Source: a virus. Taken from it: a stretch of DNA of 44,865 nucleotides. Location: positions 1 through 44,865 of IMG/VR virus record IMGVR_UViG_3300012929_000029; one strand, 5' to 3'. This document shows, one piece after another, positions 33,168 to 41,041 of the stretch. The stretch's first letter is position 1. The number at the start of each line of letters is the position of its first letter. The notes beneath the pieces are model-generated. The model was given only the letters and a program-made list of their open reading frames with translations. It ran no database searches and had not been told where the DNA came from. The position numbers were made by a program, and so were the translations under genes.

Positions 33168-33367
33168 GCGAGCGCGAGATGGTGGCCGATGGCGAGCTGC
33201 CAGCGTCGCTGCTAGAGCCCGAGGCGTGCGGTTGCGATGAATTGAAGCGGCTTGGAGCTGAGGTGCTACGTATCAGCAGTGAGCTTGTCGATGAGCGCAA
33301 CGAGAACAGGCTGCTCCGTGCGCGAGTGGGCTATCTCGAGGCCAAAATGTCTCAACTGTGGCCATGA
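33164..33367 (+). CDS. Small hypothetical, coiled-coil
   Basis: 67 residues, ATGA overlap at both ends. An acidic N-terminus with ACGCDELKRLGAEVLRISS leads into a heptad helix (ELVDERNENRLLRARVGYLE). No known family. Likely translated because of its coupling to neighbours. Confidence 0.55.
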   Translation: MSEREMVADGELPASLLEPEACGCDELKRLGAEVLRISSELVDERNENRLLRARVGYLEAKMSQLWP

Positions 33368-33543
33368 ACGATGATGGCCTCTGCGAATGCGGACCGACAA
33401 GATGTATCGAGGACGTCCCCTACCACCGCGAAGCTGCGGCGCCAGAAACGCTATGCGCGTTGTGCGGGCGCGAGTGTTCGCCCGAAGATCGAGCGCAGTG
33501 CTGGCGCTGCCGACGAGATGACGATCAGTTAGGCGAGAAGTAG
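33364..33543 (+). CDS. Small Cys-rich (zinc ribbon-like) protein
   Basis: 59 residues from the ATG at 33364, ATGA overlap with the upstream gene. CECGPTRC near the N-terminus and LCALCGRECSPEDRAQCWRC later give two or three CxxC-type knuckles. Likely zinc-binding; no function known. Confidence 0.55.
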   Translation: MNDDGLCECGPTRCIEDVPYHREAAAPETLCALCGRECSPEDRAQCWRCRRDDDQLGEK

Positions 33544-33555
33544 GAGATGGTACAA

Positions 33556-33744
33556 ATGCCTGCAATTAACTACGACCCATCCGAGTTACCAGAGGTCGGA
33601 GACTATATGGTCGACGCAAAAGGCGAGCCTCATATGGTTATAGCCGTAAATCGCGCCGAGGGCTGGTTCGAGGTTGAGGGCGGCTCGCGTACTTGGGTTG
33701 CGCATGGGGGGCGATCGGGAGTGAGCGAAGACCCACACGAATGA
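33556..33744 (+). CDS. Small hypothetical, last gene of plus-strand island
   Basis: 62 residues. The ATG at 33556 is favoured over 33547 because AGGAG (33542-33546) abuts the earlier ATG but is nine bases from this one. Beta-rich: GDYMVDAKGEPHMVIAVNRA and WFEVEGGSRTWVAHGG. It ends one base before the stop of the convergent sigma factor gene. Confidence 0.55.
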   Translation: MPAINYDPSELPEVGDYMVDAKGEPHMVIAVNRAEGWFEVEGGSRTWVAHGGRSGVSEDPHE

Positions 33745-33745
33745 C

Positions 33746-34291
33746 CTATCCCATGCTCTGCCTCAATAGCTCCACCGCACGCTTCAGCAGTTGCGAAGCG
33801 CGCGGCTGGCTCAGCCTAAGCGCGATCGCGATTTTTCCCATCTCGCGACCGCGAAGCAGGCTCCGGACAATAAATCGTTCGCGCTTCGGCAGTCTTGCCA
33901 CAGCCTCGGCGAGCTCACGCGACAGGTCGGCCCGATCGATATCGCCCTCGATGTCGGGCCGCACGGACAGTTCGCGGATGCTGTCGGTTCGCTTCAGCGC
34001 GTCGACATGTAGCCGGCTGAGCCCTTGACCGAAGCTCGCTCGCGCGTACCTCGTGAGCCAGTCTTGCGATCGGAGCTCGTCGGCAATCGCACCACGGATC
34101 CGGACGATCGCAACGGCCTCGAACTCGGCTGGCGGCAATCGATGGTGCTTCAGCGCCGATCGCCATAAACCGACGTGTGCAGCAGCTAGCAAGTCCTCGT
34201 AGAGCACATATTTCGGCAGACTATTGCGGCGAATACCAGCGATGCGGCGTGCCATAGGCTCGAATCTGGCGAACGCCTCACGAGCTGTCAT
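33746..34291 (-). CDS. FliA-like (sigma70-family) phage sigma factor
   Basis: 181 residues. Region 2: KYVLYEDLLAAAHVGLWRSA (2.1-2.2) and AIVRIRGAIADELRSQDWLT (2.3-2.4) match the FliA pattern (DDL-x4-GLxxL and IRGAIxDELR-x-DW). Region 4 is the C-terminal helix-turn-helix: LPKRERFIVRSLLRGREM and GKIAIALRLSQPRASQLLKR. It lacks region 1 and is shorter than typical FliA (about 240 aa). It should redirect host RNA polymerase to phage promoters, most likely late ones. The ATG at 34289-34291 lies inside the end of the upstream gene. Alternatives such as an ECF factor are less likely given IRGAIADELR. Confidence 0.85.
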   Translation of the reverse strand: MTAREAFARFEPMARRIAGIRRNSLPKYVLYEDLLAAAHVGLWRSALKHHRLPPAEFEAVAIVRIRGAIADELRSQDWLTRYARASFGQGLSRLHVDALKRTDSIRELSVRPDIEGDIDRADLSRELAEAVARLPKRERFIVRSLLRGREMGKIAIALRLSQPRASQLLKRAVELLRQSMG

Positions 34292-34478
34292 TCGGCGGGT
34301 CGCTCACCCAATCCCAGCCTTGTCTGAGCGCTCGCACGGTGTATTTGCCGAATTTGCCAAGCCGGACGTGGAACACCGCTATTTCAGTCACGGTAGCGGT
34401 ACGGCGCTGGCCGCCGAGTTCTCGCCAGGTGCTGCCAAGAACGATGGGGCGCTCGTCATCAGCAGCAAGAACGGTCAC
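34278..34478 (-). CDS. Small conserved hypothetical (WRELGGQRRTATV)
   Basis: 66 residues from a GTG at 34476-34478 in a GTGA overlap with the upstream membrane protein gene; overlaps the sigma gene by 14 bp. Sequence core PIVLGSTWRELGGQRRTATV and KFGKYTVRALRQGWDWV is small and beta-rich. The look is that of a common phage small protein; function unknown. Confidence 0.5.
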   Translation of the reverse strand: MTVLAADDERPIVLGSTWRELGGQRRTATVTEIAVFHVRLGKFGKYTVRALRQGWDWVSDPPNDSS

Positions 34479-34672
34479 GGCAGATGGATTCGGCGCGGCG
34501 CACTGAGCGACATGCCGCTGAGCAGTCCGAACGCGGTGAGCACGTAGAGCACGACGCAGACGATCGCGACCACGATGATCGCTTTCGAAAATTGTGGAGG
34601 CATGGGCACGAGCGTAGTGATCGCCCAGCAGAAGAGACCAACCAGGGCGATGACAACGATGAGCTGAATCAT
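34475..34672 (-). CDS. Small two-TM membrane protein
   Basis: 65 residues from the ATG at 34670-34672 (ATGA overlap); an extended in-frame start would overlap the upstream gene. Two hydrophobic helices: IQLIVVIALVGLFCWAITTL (2-21) and AIIVVAIVCVVLYVLTAFGLL (about 32-52), joined by VPMPPQFSK. Small phage proteins of this shape are common and unassigned; a holin role is possible but it is far from the lysozymes. Confidence 0.6.
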   Translation of the reverse strand: MIQLIVVIALVGLFCWAITTLVPMPPQFSKAIIVVAIVCVVLYVLTAFGLLSGMSLSAPRRIHLP

Positions 34673-34899
34673 TTTCCAGGCCTCACATAGGGGTTGGTCT
34701 TCCTGATGACATCGGCTCGATCGTGTTCCATCCTTTCGCGATCGTCGTAGCCAGCCTCGTAGCCCAGGTTCCAGGCCATGATGAGCTCGGATTGTTGCAA
34801 CGGTAGGCTCGGGCACGGTTTATCGCAGACAGGACAGATCATTCCAGTCGCTAGGTATGGTCCACGATTGCCGCAGCTAGGACAGATCATTCCGTTCAT
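34669..34899 (-). CDS. Zinc-ribbon-like small protein
   Basis: 76 residues; the ATG at 34897-34899 has AGGTT upstream, one base after the scaffold stop. MICPSCGNRGPYLATGMICP and VCDKPCPS form two CxxC knuckles. The middle is AWNLGYEAGYDDRERM and the end is basic. Possible nucleic-acid or metal binding. First gene of a short group ending in the sigma factor. Confidence 0.55.
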   Translation of the reverse strand: MNGMICPSCGNRGPYLATGMICPVCDKPCPSLPLQQSELIMAWNLGYEAGYDDRERMEHDRADVIRKTNPYVRPGK

Positions 34900-34900
34900 A

Positions 34901-36136
34901 CTAACCTAGATTTTCTTCAGCGATGGCCTCAGCCAAGCGACGGCTAAACATTGCATCCTTTTCTTTGCGCGTCATTTTCGTGCTAGCTGCGCTTGCGGCG
35001 CCAGCCGTAGCTGCAGTGGGCACAATCGCGGTGCGATTTTTCTTGCCGCCGACTTCACCCGCTGCATCGGCGTCTGCGGCGACTGTGACAGCGGGCGCCG
35101 CCACCTGCGCGACGACGGCGGCGGCCTGCGCGGGGCTCGCGCCGAAAACCTTCTGGAGCCGCTCGTAGAGCCCGCGCATATGCTGAGCAATCGGGGCCTG
35201 GAAGCCCTCTGCTGCGATCTTGATCGCCTTCTCCGGCGAGACCGTCGAGTGCCCATCCCAATTCTGGCGCTGCACCTCGATGATCGAGGCTAAAAACTGA
35301 GGGTCATCATGCATCGCGGCGACAAGCGGATCTGCGCTCGCCCTCATCTGCGCCTGCAGATTGACGACATGCTCCTGTCGCGCTGCAGCCTGGCGCTGCG
35401 CAAACGCCGCCCGCTCTTGCTGCACGCGGTATTGCTCTTGTCGCTCCTCCTGTTGCGCGCGGTACTGCTCGAGCTCCTTGAGCCGCTTGTAGTTCGGATC
35501 GGATATCTGCGCGATCACATCTTCCTGCAGCGCGTTCCAGTCCTTTTTGCCGAGCAACTGAGCGAGCCCCTCGAAGTCGCCGCCAGCCGCCGCCATCTCG
35601 ATTTTCTCGGCCTTGCTAAGCCGATCGCTAAACTGCGCCTTGGCTTGCTCGAGCCGCTGAAGCACCTCATTTTCTTGCGCCTGAATCCGTTCGTTGAGTT
35701 TCTTCTTCAGCTCGCGGAACTCGACTCGCTCACGCGCCGTCACGGTCGCGCCATCCACATCCATCTCGAGCTCGGCCGCTAGCGCGCGTAGCTGCCCGAG
35801 CTTGTCCACGGCAGGCGCCGCCGCTGCTACCGCTGCGGCGGGAGCCGCTTCAACGGCGGCCGCTACTGCGGCAGCAGGACCGCTCGAAGTCTTCGGGACT
35901 TTCTTTCCCTTTTTCCCCTTGGCGAGTTTCGTGTCCGCTGCGTCCGGCGCCGGCGCGCTCGGCGTCCCATCATCCGCTGCCGGACTACCATCCGCCGCAG
36001 AAAACCCACCGAAGCGCTCCATCTGCTGCGCGAACGTCTCACCGGCGACCGGCTTTGAGGCCACCATCGGAGATGCTGCTCCGACGGGCGCAACGGCGGG
36101 AGCAGCAGAAACAGCGACAGCAGTAGAATCAGGCAT
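34901..36136 (-). CDS. Scaffolding protein-like
   Basis: 411 residues. Disordered Ala/Pro/Gly-rich N-terminus (about 1-110), then a long helical, charged middle: ELRKLKKK-type helix at 150-200, LQRLEQAKAQFSDRLSKAEK, LEQYRAQQEERQEQYRVQQE. The C-terminus has TKMTRKEKDAMFSRRLAEAI, a basic helix of the kind that contacts capsid protein. Composition and position between portal and capsid match phage scaffolds. Note that the island and sigma group separate it from the capsid gene. Confidence 0.7.
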   Translation of the reverse strand: MPDSTAVAVSAAPAVAPVGAASPMVASKPVAGETFAQQMERFGGFSAADGSPAADDGTPSAPAPDAADTKLAKGKKGKKVPKTSSGPAAAVAAAVEAAPAAAVAAAAPAVDKLGQLRALAAELEMDVDGATVTARERVEFRELKKKLNERIQAQENEVLQRLEQAKAQFSDRLSKAEKIEMAAAGGDFEGLAQLLGKKDWNALQEDVIAQISDPNYKRLKELEQYRAQQEERQEQYRVQQERAAFAQRQAAARQEHVVNLQAQMRASADPLVAAMHDDPQFLASIIEVQRQNWDGHSTVSPEKAIKIAAEGFQAPIAQHMRGLYERLQKVFGASPAQAAAVVAQVAAPAVTVAADADAAGEVGGKKNRTAIVPTAATAGAASAASTKMTRKEKDAMFSRRLAEAIAEENLG

Positions 36137-36163
36137 AAAATCAGCAGTCCTTTCATCCGTTGG

Positions 36164-38068
36164 CTACGCAGCTGCCGCCATTGGCTGGCGCGGAGCGGGC
36201 GGCACCGCCGGCAACTGATCAGTCGGCGGCGCAGGCGGCGTCATGAGCCCGTCCAGCTCCTGGATGTACCGAGCTAGCAGCCCAATATTGAACTCCGCCT
36301 TGCGCCGTTCAGACGCGGGCAGCGAGGTCTGATCGATGCGTGCCCGAAACCATGCCGAGGCGAACCGGCGCACGGCTCCGACCTTGTTCGCGATAAATCC
36401 CTCAGGCGCCTGGTAGTCCTCTGCGCTCCAGGTCACCTGGTCAGCGTCGAGATATTGCTCGATGAGCGAATCGATGTATTCGGACTCGGCGTTTTCGACG
36501 TTCAGCTCCGAGTCGAGGTCTGGCCAGCCGATGAGCATCTTCGCCGTTTCCTGCGAAATCAGCGAGGATTTGTACATATCCTGCACCATCTCCTGACGTC
36601 CCGCCGGATCATGCGGTAGCGCCGAGCTTGGCGCGACTGAGACAGAAAACTCATCGTCTTTCGCGTCGGCATCGGCCCATTTCACCGTGCGCAGCAGTGA
36701 TTTCCCTGGCCACTGAATCACGAACTCCGGATCGTCTTCTCCAAGCTCCCGCAATCGCCAGACGTATTGATGCGCGAGATCCACGTACGCCTGCTCATAG
36801 CGCTGGGATTTCACCAGCTGCCGCCCGGCCTTCGTATCGTTCAGTGTCAAAATTGCGATGCCGCTCTGTACCCCGGGCTCTCGCCGCGCCGCTGCGCTCA
36901 CTTGCGATAGTCCGATCGCATCCCAGAACGCCGCCACGCGCTGCCGCAAAAAATCGAGCTCCATCGGAGCAAACGGGGTCGAGACACTCTCAGTCGGCGG
37001 CTGAGCGCCGTCGTACGCGACGCCAACCACCGCATCATTGAGCATCAGGTCGTCCGGCTTCACGCTATCGCGCGGATAGTAAATCTTCTTTCCGCTCGCG
37101 ACGATCTCGCGATACATCAGCCGCTTGTCGAGCTCAGAGCATTCTTCGGCGATCGCCGCGCCCTCATCCGCGATGCCGCTCCCCCAAAACCCATCCCGAT
37201 GAGGTTCCCACACCAAAAAAACGAAGGGGAACGACGGCGCTGTCCACTCGCCAGAATCGACCACCGTCCCGTTGATGATCGCCGCCCATTTGCCAGGTTC
37301 ATCCTCGGACACCGGCAGGTGCCAGGCATAGACGATCTCAATGACCCGCGTCGCACGCGGCCTCGAGGTCACGGCCCGCCCATACCATTCGTAATTCTTC
37401 GCTCCTCGAATCGCCTGCTTCGCGCCCTTACCCTTGAACGTCTTGTACGCCGTCCACTCATCAATCGGCGCGCGCTGAAATAAGCTCTGGGGGTTACGCC
37501 CTTCGCTCGGATCGACGAACAGGTCCGGCAACGGGACGAGCTCGTGCACGATCTTTTTCTTGACCTGATCGGCCACCACCTTGATGCAAGCGACGCCCTG
37601 TAGTGCGGCGTCCGCCGCCGCATCGACCATGAACGACCAGACGTTAATCCAGCGCCCTTGCCGTTGGTTCAGGATGCCTTCGCAAATTCGGTCGAGCCGA
37701 TAGGCCTTGCGCCGCGTCGCCCATGTCGCGCCCAGCGTCTGGAACTGTGGTTTCGGTTTCTGCGGCGCGTACACGCTTGCAACCGCGCTCGCAACCGCCG
37801 AACGCACGAGCCGCAAACGATCCACGCGAAACGACTGCTCCTCGAATGCCGAATCGACATACGAGTGCGCCGAGTAGCCCGCCATGCGGCGCCCCTCGTA
37901 GATTTCCAGGTTACGCACGTAGCGCGCGCGTCGACCCGACTGCTCGGTCTTGTATCCATCAACGATACGCGCGACGTTCGGACCCATCTGCTCGGGCGCC
38001 TGCTCGTGCCAGGGCTCGCCGTCGTCGATGGTGCTCCGTGTCAGCGAACGTGTGGTCGGCTTAGCCAT
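36164..38068 (-). CDS. Portal protein
   Basis: 634 residues; the ATG at 38066-38068 has GAGGGG upstream and overlaps the terminase stop by 8 bp. Podoviral portal pattern: YVRNLEIYEGRRMAGYSAHS, PLPDLFVDPSEGRNPQSLFQ, FVFLVWEPHRDGFWGSGIAD and the DKRLMYREIVASGKK segment. It forms the dodecameric DNA channel at the capsid vertex, binds the terminase and joins the adaptor. Size fits portals of short-tailed phages (about 550-700 aa). Confidence 0.82.
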   Translation of the reverse strand: MAKPTTRSLTRSTIDDGEPWHEQAPEQMGPNVARIVDGYKTEQSGRRARYVRNLEIYEGRRMAGYSAHSYVDSAFEEQSFRVDRLRLVRSAVASAVASVYAPQKPKPQFQTLGATWATRRKAYRLDRICEGILNQRQGRWINVWSFMVDAAADAALQGVACIKVVADQVKKKIVHELVPLPDLFVDPSEGRNPQSLFQRAPIDEWTAYKTFKGKGAKQAIRGAKNYEWYGRAVTSRPRATRVIEIVYAWHLPVSEDEPGKWAAIINGTVVDSGEWTAPSFPFVFLVWEPHRDGFWGSGIADEGAAIAEECSELDKRLMYREIVASGKKIYYPRDSVKPDDLMLNDAVVGVAYDGAQPPTESVSTPFAPMELDFLRQRVAAFWDAIGLSQVSAAARREPGVQSGIAILTLNDTKAGRQLVKSQRYEQAYVDLAHQYVWRLRELGEDDPEFVIQWPGKSLLRTVKWADADAKDDEFSVSVAPSSALPHDPAGRQEMVQDMYKSSLISQETAKMLIGWPDLDSELNVENAESEYIDSLIEQYLDADQVTWSAEDYQAPEGFIANKVGAVRRFASAWFRARIDQTSLPASERRKAEFNIGLLARYIQELDGLMTPPAPPTDQLPAVPPAPRQPMAAAA

Positions 38069-39572
38069 AGGCCCCTCGACGCTTCCGCTCCTGCTCACGC
38101 ATCACACGCTTGCGCTCCGCCGCCAGCTCGAGCTTGATCGCTTCCGGCGAGCCGGGCAGCGCAGCGTTCTCTTGTGGCTCGTACTTCGGATTCATCGCAT
38201 GCGTTATGTAAAGCATGCTGTCCGCCAGATGTCGAGTATATCGCTCGTCTTCGAGCCCGGTCTCCTCATCGAACTGAAGCTTGCGGCACTCTTCAACGAG
38301 TTCGCGACACTTGCTGAAGTCCATCAGCAGGCCCGCGCCGCCCAAATACAATCCGTCCGCTCCTTTTTCCGGCGCGTGACCGGTCAAAATCAGTCCGCGC
38401 AAAATCTCTTGATGCGCGCGTTTCCCACGCTTGGCTGCTGGCTCGCACGTGACGCCCATCGATCGCATCTGCTCGGCGTAGCCGACGCCAAGCGCGCCCT
38501 CATCGACCACAACGCGCAGACCGATACGCTCGGGCGTCGAGCCCATGCCACCCGCTTCGCGCTGCACGAGCTCGCGCACGCCTTGTACGTGCGCCGCGAG
38601 TGCCGTCGGAATGAGCCGCGAACGCGTGTATGCCGACAGCACGAACACCTGCCCGGTGCCACGCCTGACCGCGATCAGCACGAATCCGGTCGAATGCAGC
38701 GAAAATCCGAGGTCCACCCCAAGCCCATAACTGTATTCGCCCGGCGGCAGCCCGAATGGGAGCTCGCCATCCGGCGACCAAGCATTCTCGCTCGTGAGCG
38801 GATAGACGAGCGCACCGATGTCCTCGGTCCACTCGCCCAGGTATTCGCGGCGATAGGTCGGGTGGTCGTCGGTCCAGTTGTTTCGATCTTTGTGCTCATC
38901 TAGCCACCGCTGCGCGTGCGGGACGTGCGGGTTATCGAGCACGGTCCAGTGATGAGTTGGCCAGCGTATGACATCCGGATCTCCTCCCGTCGTCGCGGCC
39001 CAAAAATATCCGCTCGCCACCGGACTCGGCGTGCCGGCCAGCGCCAGCTCACCCTGCAAATCCATCAGCGCAGGCTCGATGGCCTCTTCAATGAGGATCT
39101 TGAGATATGAACCGAACGCTTGCGCCTCGTCGACCACGGCGCGCCGCAGTCGTTCACCACGAACCTTAGCCACTTCGCTCTGATTGTCGATGCCGAGCAA
39201 CCAGATCCGATGGCCGTTTTCGAGCGCGATGTAGAGCTGACCCTCATCATGCTTCAGTCGGAGGCCGAGTTTGTAGCGATCGCTCAGTCCAGCGAGACAG
39301 TCATCCCATAGGATGGACTTCGCCTTGCCCCGAGTGAGCGCAATGAACAGCGACTTGCCGCGCGGGCTGTCTTCTCCGCCCTCGAGCAGCCAGCAGCCGA
39401 TGCCGTGCGATTTACCACCACGCCGCGACGTGAGTGCGCATTTGCGCTTCGAGCGGTCGTCGACGAATGCGCGTTGCTTAGGGTGACAGTCGTCGACGTA
39501 GCTCGGCACGAACCCGGCCAGCGCCCGGAGAGCGCGGTAGGTAGACGCCGGCATGTCGACAGATGCGCTCAT
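38061..39572 (-). CDS. terL: Terminase large subunit
   Basis: 503 residues; ATG at 39570-39572, ATGA overlap with the GroES-like gene. ATPase: Walker A-like SRRGGKSHG (49-57), Walker B RRAVVDEAQ (143-151). RNase-H nuclease: GVDLGFS with D287, VVVDEG with D357, HLADSML with D451. It cuts concatemers and pumps DNA through the portal. Gene order (terminase then portal then scaffold) is standard. Walker A reads RRGGKS rather than GxxxxGKS, which is normal for this clade. Confidence 0.92.
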   Translation of the reverse strand: MSASVDMPASTYRALRALAGFVPSYVDDCHPKQRAFVDDRSKRKCALTSRRGGKSHGIGCWLLEGGEDSPRGKSLFIALTRGKAKSILWDDCLAGLSDRYKLGLRLKHDEGQLYIALENGHRIWLLGIDNQSEVAKVRGERLRRAVVDEAQAFGSYLKILIEEAIEPALMDLQGELALAGTPSPVASGYFWAATTGGDPDVIRWPTHHWTVLDNPHVPHAQRWLDEHKDRNNWTDDHPTYRREYLGEWTEDIGALVYPLTSENAWSPDGELPFGLPPGEYSYGLGVDLGFSLHSTGFVLIAVRRGTGQVFVLSAYTRSRLIPTALAAHVQGVRELVQREAGGMGSTPERIGLRVVVDEGALGVGYAEQMRSMGVTCEPAAKRGKRAHQEILRGLILTGHAPEKGADGLYLGGAGLLMDFSKCRELVEECRKLQFDEETGLEDERYTRHLADSMLYITHAMNPKYEPQENAALPGSPEAIKLELAAERKRVMREQERKRRGAYG

Positions 39573-39985
39573 TCTGCCGCTTGTTCCACTTCTGCCACGG
39601 TTTCGATCACTGCGTAGGCTTCCATCTCTCTAATCAGTCTGAATTTTGCCTGCACGCCGAGCAGCTCAGCAAACTCGTGCCCGACGTTGTGCCTCGGGAT
39701 TTGCAAGTCGAGGCGGTAGTCGTTGCCCGGATTTGCATCCACAACGATCCTGTCGCCCGGCTTCAGCTCGCATGGGACGAAAACTTCGGTCGGCTCGGAC
39801 ACAACGCGATCACCGAGCAGTCTGCGCGTGGTGCGCCAATACCCGGGCCCAACCGCGAGCACGAGCGCGGTGCGTGAAGCTCGAGCCGTCGGCCCTTGGC
39901 CAGCGAGGATTTTGATTCCATGCGCAAACTCCTCTTGCTCGGGCTCTAAGATACAGACGACGTTGTCTTGCGTCGGCCGGATCAT
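39569..39985 (-). CDS. GroES-like co-chaperonin
   Basis: 138 residues from the ATG at 39983-39985 (ATGA overlap). MIRPTQDNVVCILEPEQEEF and the loop EEFAHGIKILAGQ align with GroES strand 1 and its mobile loop (GIKI at 23-26 in place of the GroES GIVL, the tripeptide that docks GroEL). LVLAVGPGYW and ELKPGDRIVVDANP match the GTVVAVGxG and PGDxV segments. It would replace host GroES so that GroEL folds a phage protein, probably the capsid. It lies between terminase and a small membrane gene. Confidence 0.7.
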   Translation of the reverse strand: MIRPTQDNVVCILEPEQEEFAHGIKILAGQGPTARASRTALVLAVGPGYWRTTRRLLGDRVVSEPTEVFVPCELKPGDRIVVDANPGNDYRLDLQIPRHNVGHEFAELLGVQAKFRLIREMEAYAVIETVAEVEQAAE

Positions 39986-40203
39986 GGCTTTTCTATTCCG
40001 ATCACCTGCGCGATCTTTTCGACAACGCGTTCCTCGTGCCCCCATGCATCCAAATAATGCGAGAGCCCGGCGAGTAACGCGACCAGTGTTGCCTGCATTG
40101 CCTCCGGCGCGAGCGGCACGAACTGCTTTTGCAGCGCGACCAGCGCAGCGCCAGCAATAGCTGCAGCGACGGCAGAAAGCGCTTTTTTAAGCATCGGATT
40201 CAT
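39982..40203 (-). CDS. Small membrane protein (holin-like)
   Basis: 73 residues; ATG at 40201-40203 overlaps the upstream stop by 4 bp. MNPMLKKALSAVAAAIAGAA is a hydrophobic helix, and ATLVALLAGLSHYLDAW a second, with a charged C-terminal tail (HEERVVEKIAQVIGIEKP). Small size, two helices and a charged tail fit a holin, but it is next to the packaging genes, not the lysozyme, so the call is tentative. Confidence 0.5.
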   Translation of the reverse strand: MNPMLKKALSAVAAAIAGAALVALQKQFVPLAPEAMQATLVALLAGLSHYLDAWGHEERVVEKIAQVIGIEKP

Positions 40204-40619
40204 CGGTGCACCGCCACGCTCTGTTGCCACGGCCCCGAGTTCTCGCGGGTCACCGGCTCATGCACCAGGTTGTCAACCTCGCTGTACATACCGTTGCCAA
40301 AAAATATGAACGCCCCGTAGCGCTCGGTCGAGCCGCTGTATGGGTCCGCGTTGAGCTCGATGATCACCCGCACGAATCCTTGCGGCATGATCGTAATCCG
40401 GCGCACGAGCCCACTCAGTGAACCGCCGCCGGCGAAGTGTTGACCGACCACCAATCCGAAGCCGCCGGTGTGTGCCATCATCATCGGCAGCGTCAGCGTC
40501 GTCACATCGATTTCGCCGGTCCAGTCGAGCGGCTTGAGAGCGGGCGACGGCGGCGGCGCCGGTAGGCTCACCACTGGCCGCGCGCCATTGGCCACGGTGA
40601 CATCACTTGGTCTCGTCAT
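40200..40619 (-). CDS. Hypothetical protein upstream of terminase block
   Basis: 139 residues; the ATG at 40617-40619 has AAGGAAAGG upstream and overlaps the previous gene by 17 bp. Pro-rich N-terminus (VSLPAPPPSPALKPLDWTGE) then a beta domain: GGFGLVVGQHFAGGGSLSGL, RRITIMPQGFVRVIIELNAD, RYGAFIFFGNGMYSEVDNLV. No family recognised; possible structural role. Confidence 0.55.
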   Translation of the reverse strand: MTRPSDVTVANGARPVVSLPAPPPSPALKPLDWTGEIDVTTLTLPMMMAHTGGFGLVVGQHFAGGGSLSGLVRRITIMPQGFVRVIIELNADPYSGSTERYGAFIFFGNGMYSEVDNLVHEPVTRENSGPWQQSVAVHR

Positions 40620-40905
40620 TTTGCCTTTCCTTCATCCGCAGCTCCGCCGATTTTATCAGCCGCTTCGCCTCTTCCAGCGGCACGCTCACGCTGTCGCCTG
40701 GGCTTCGCTTACCGTCCGCGCTGAGTAGCCCGTAAATCTTAGCCTGCAGCTCGAGAATCTTCGGCAATGCCGTGAGGTCCGGCATCGACACGCCGTTTTC
40801 CGCAGTGCGGTCGAACGCCAGGTCCTTCGCCCGATCAATATCCGCGTAAAGCCGCTCGACCGCCCGAATTCGGTCAAACGGCTCCGTCGCCTCTCGCTCG
40901 GCCAC
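40603..40905 (-). CDS. Small helical protein, possible terminase small subunit
   Basis: About 100 residues; start uncertain. A GTG at 40903-40905 gives VAEREATEPFDRIRAVERLY; a TTG at 40942-40944 would add 13 residues with three cysteines. Helices IDRAKDLAFDR and LTALPKILELQAKIYGLLSA precede a C-terminal VPLEEAKRLIKSAELRMKER. It lies at the head of the packaging genes and ahead of the AGGTGGTCCA array, the place where small terminase subunits are usual, but no helix-turn-helix is obvious. Confidence 0.5.
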   Translation of the reverse strand: MAEREATEPFDRIRAVERLYADIDRAKDLAFDRTAENGVSMPDLTALPKILELQAKIYGLLSADGKRSPGDSVSVPLEEAKRLIKSAELRMKERQNDETK

Positions 40906-41041
40906 ACAGCCAGCACCGTCGCACGCCTGCGGGCAACTGCGCAAGCGTCACGCCTCCCTCGACGGCCAGCTCCTGTGCAACGCCGCGAATTAGGTCGGCT
41001 CGCCCGCGGAGCAACGCGAGCGTCCCTGGACGACTGGACAT
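40874..41041 (-). CDS. Short open frame, doubtful gene
   Basis: 55 residues, ATG at 41039-41041: starts MSSRPGTLALLRGRADLIRG and ends with a CWLC pair (RRCWLCGRARGDGAV). It overlaps the previous entry and has no clear ribosome binding site. The frame has sensible helical sequence (GVAQELAVEGGVTLAQLPAG), so it may be the true N-terminal part of the neighbouring gene separated by a frameshift, or a small gene of its own. Confidence 0.3.
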   Translation of the reverse strand: MSSRPGTLALLRGRADLIRGVAQELAVEGGVTLAQLPAGVRRCWLCGRARGDGAV

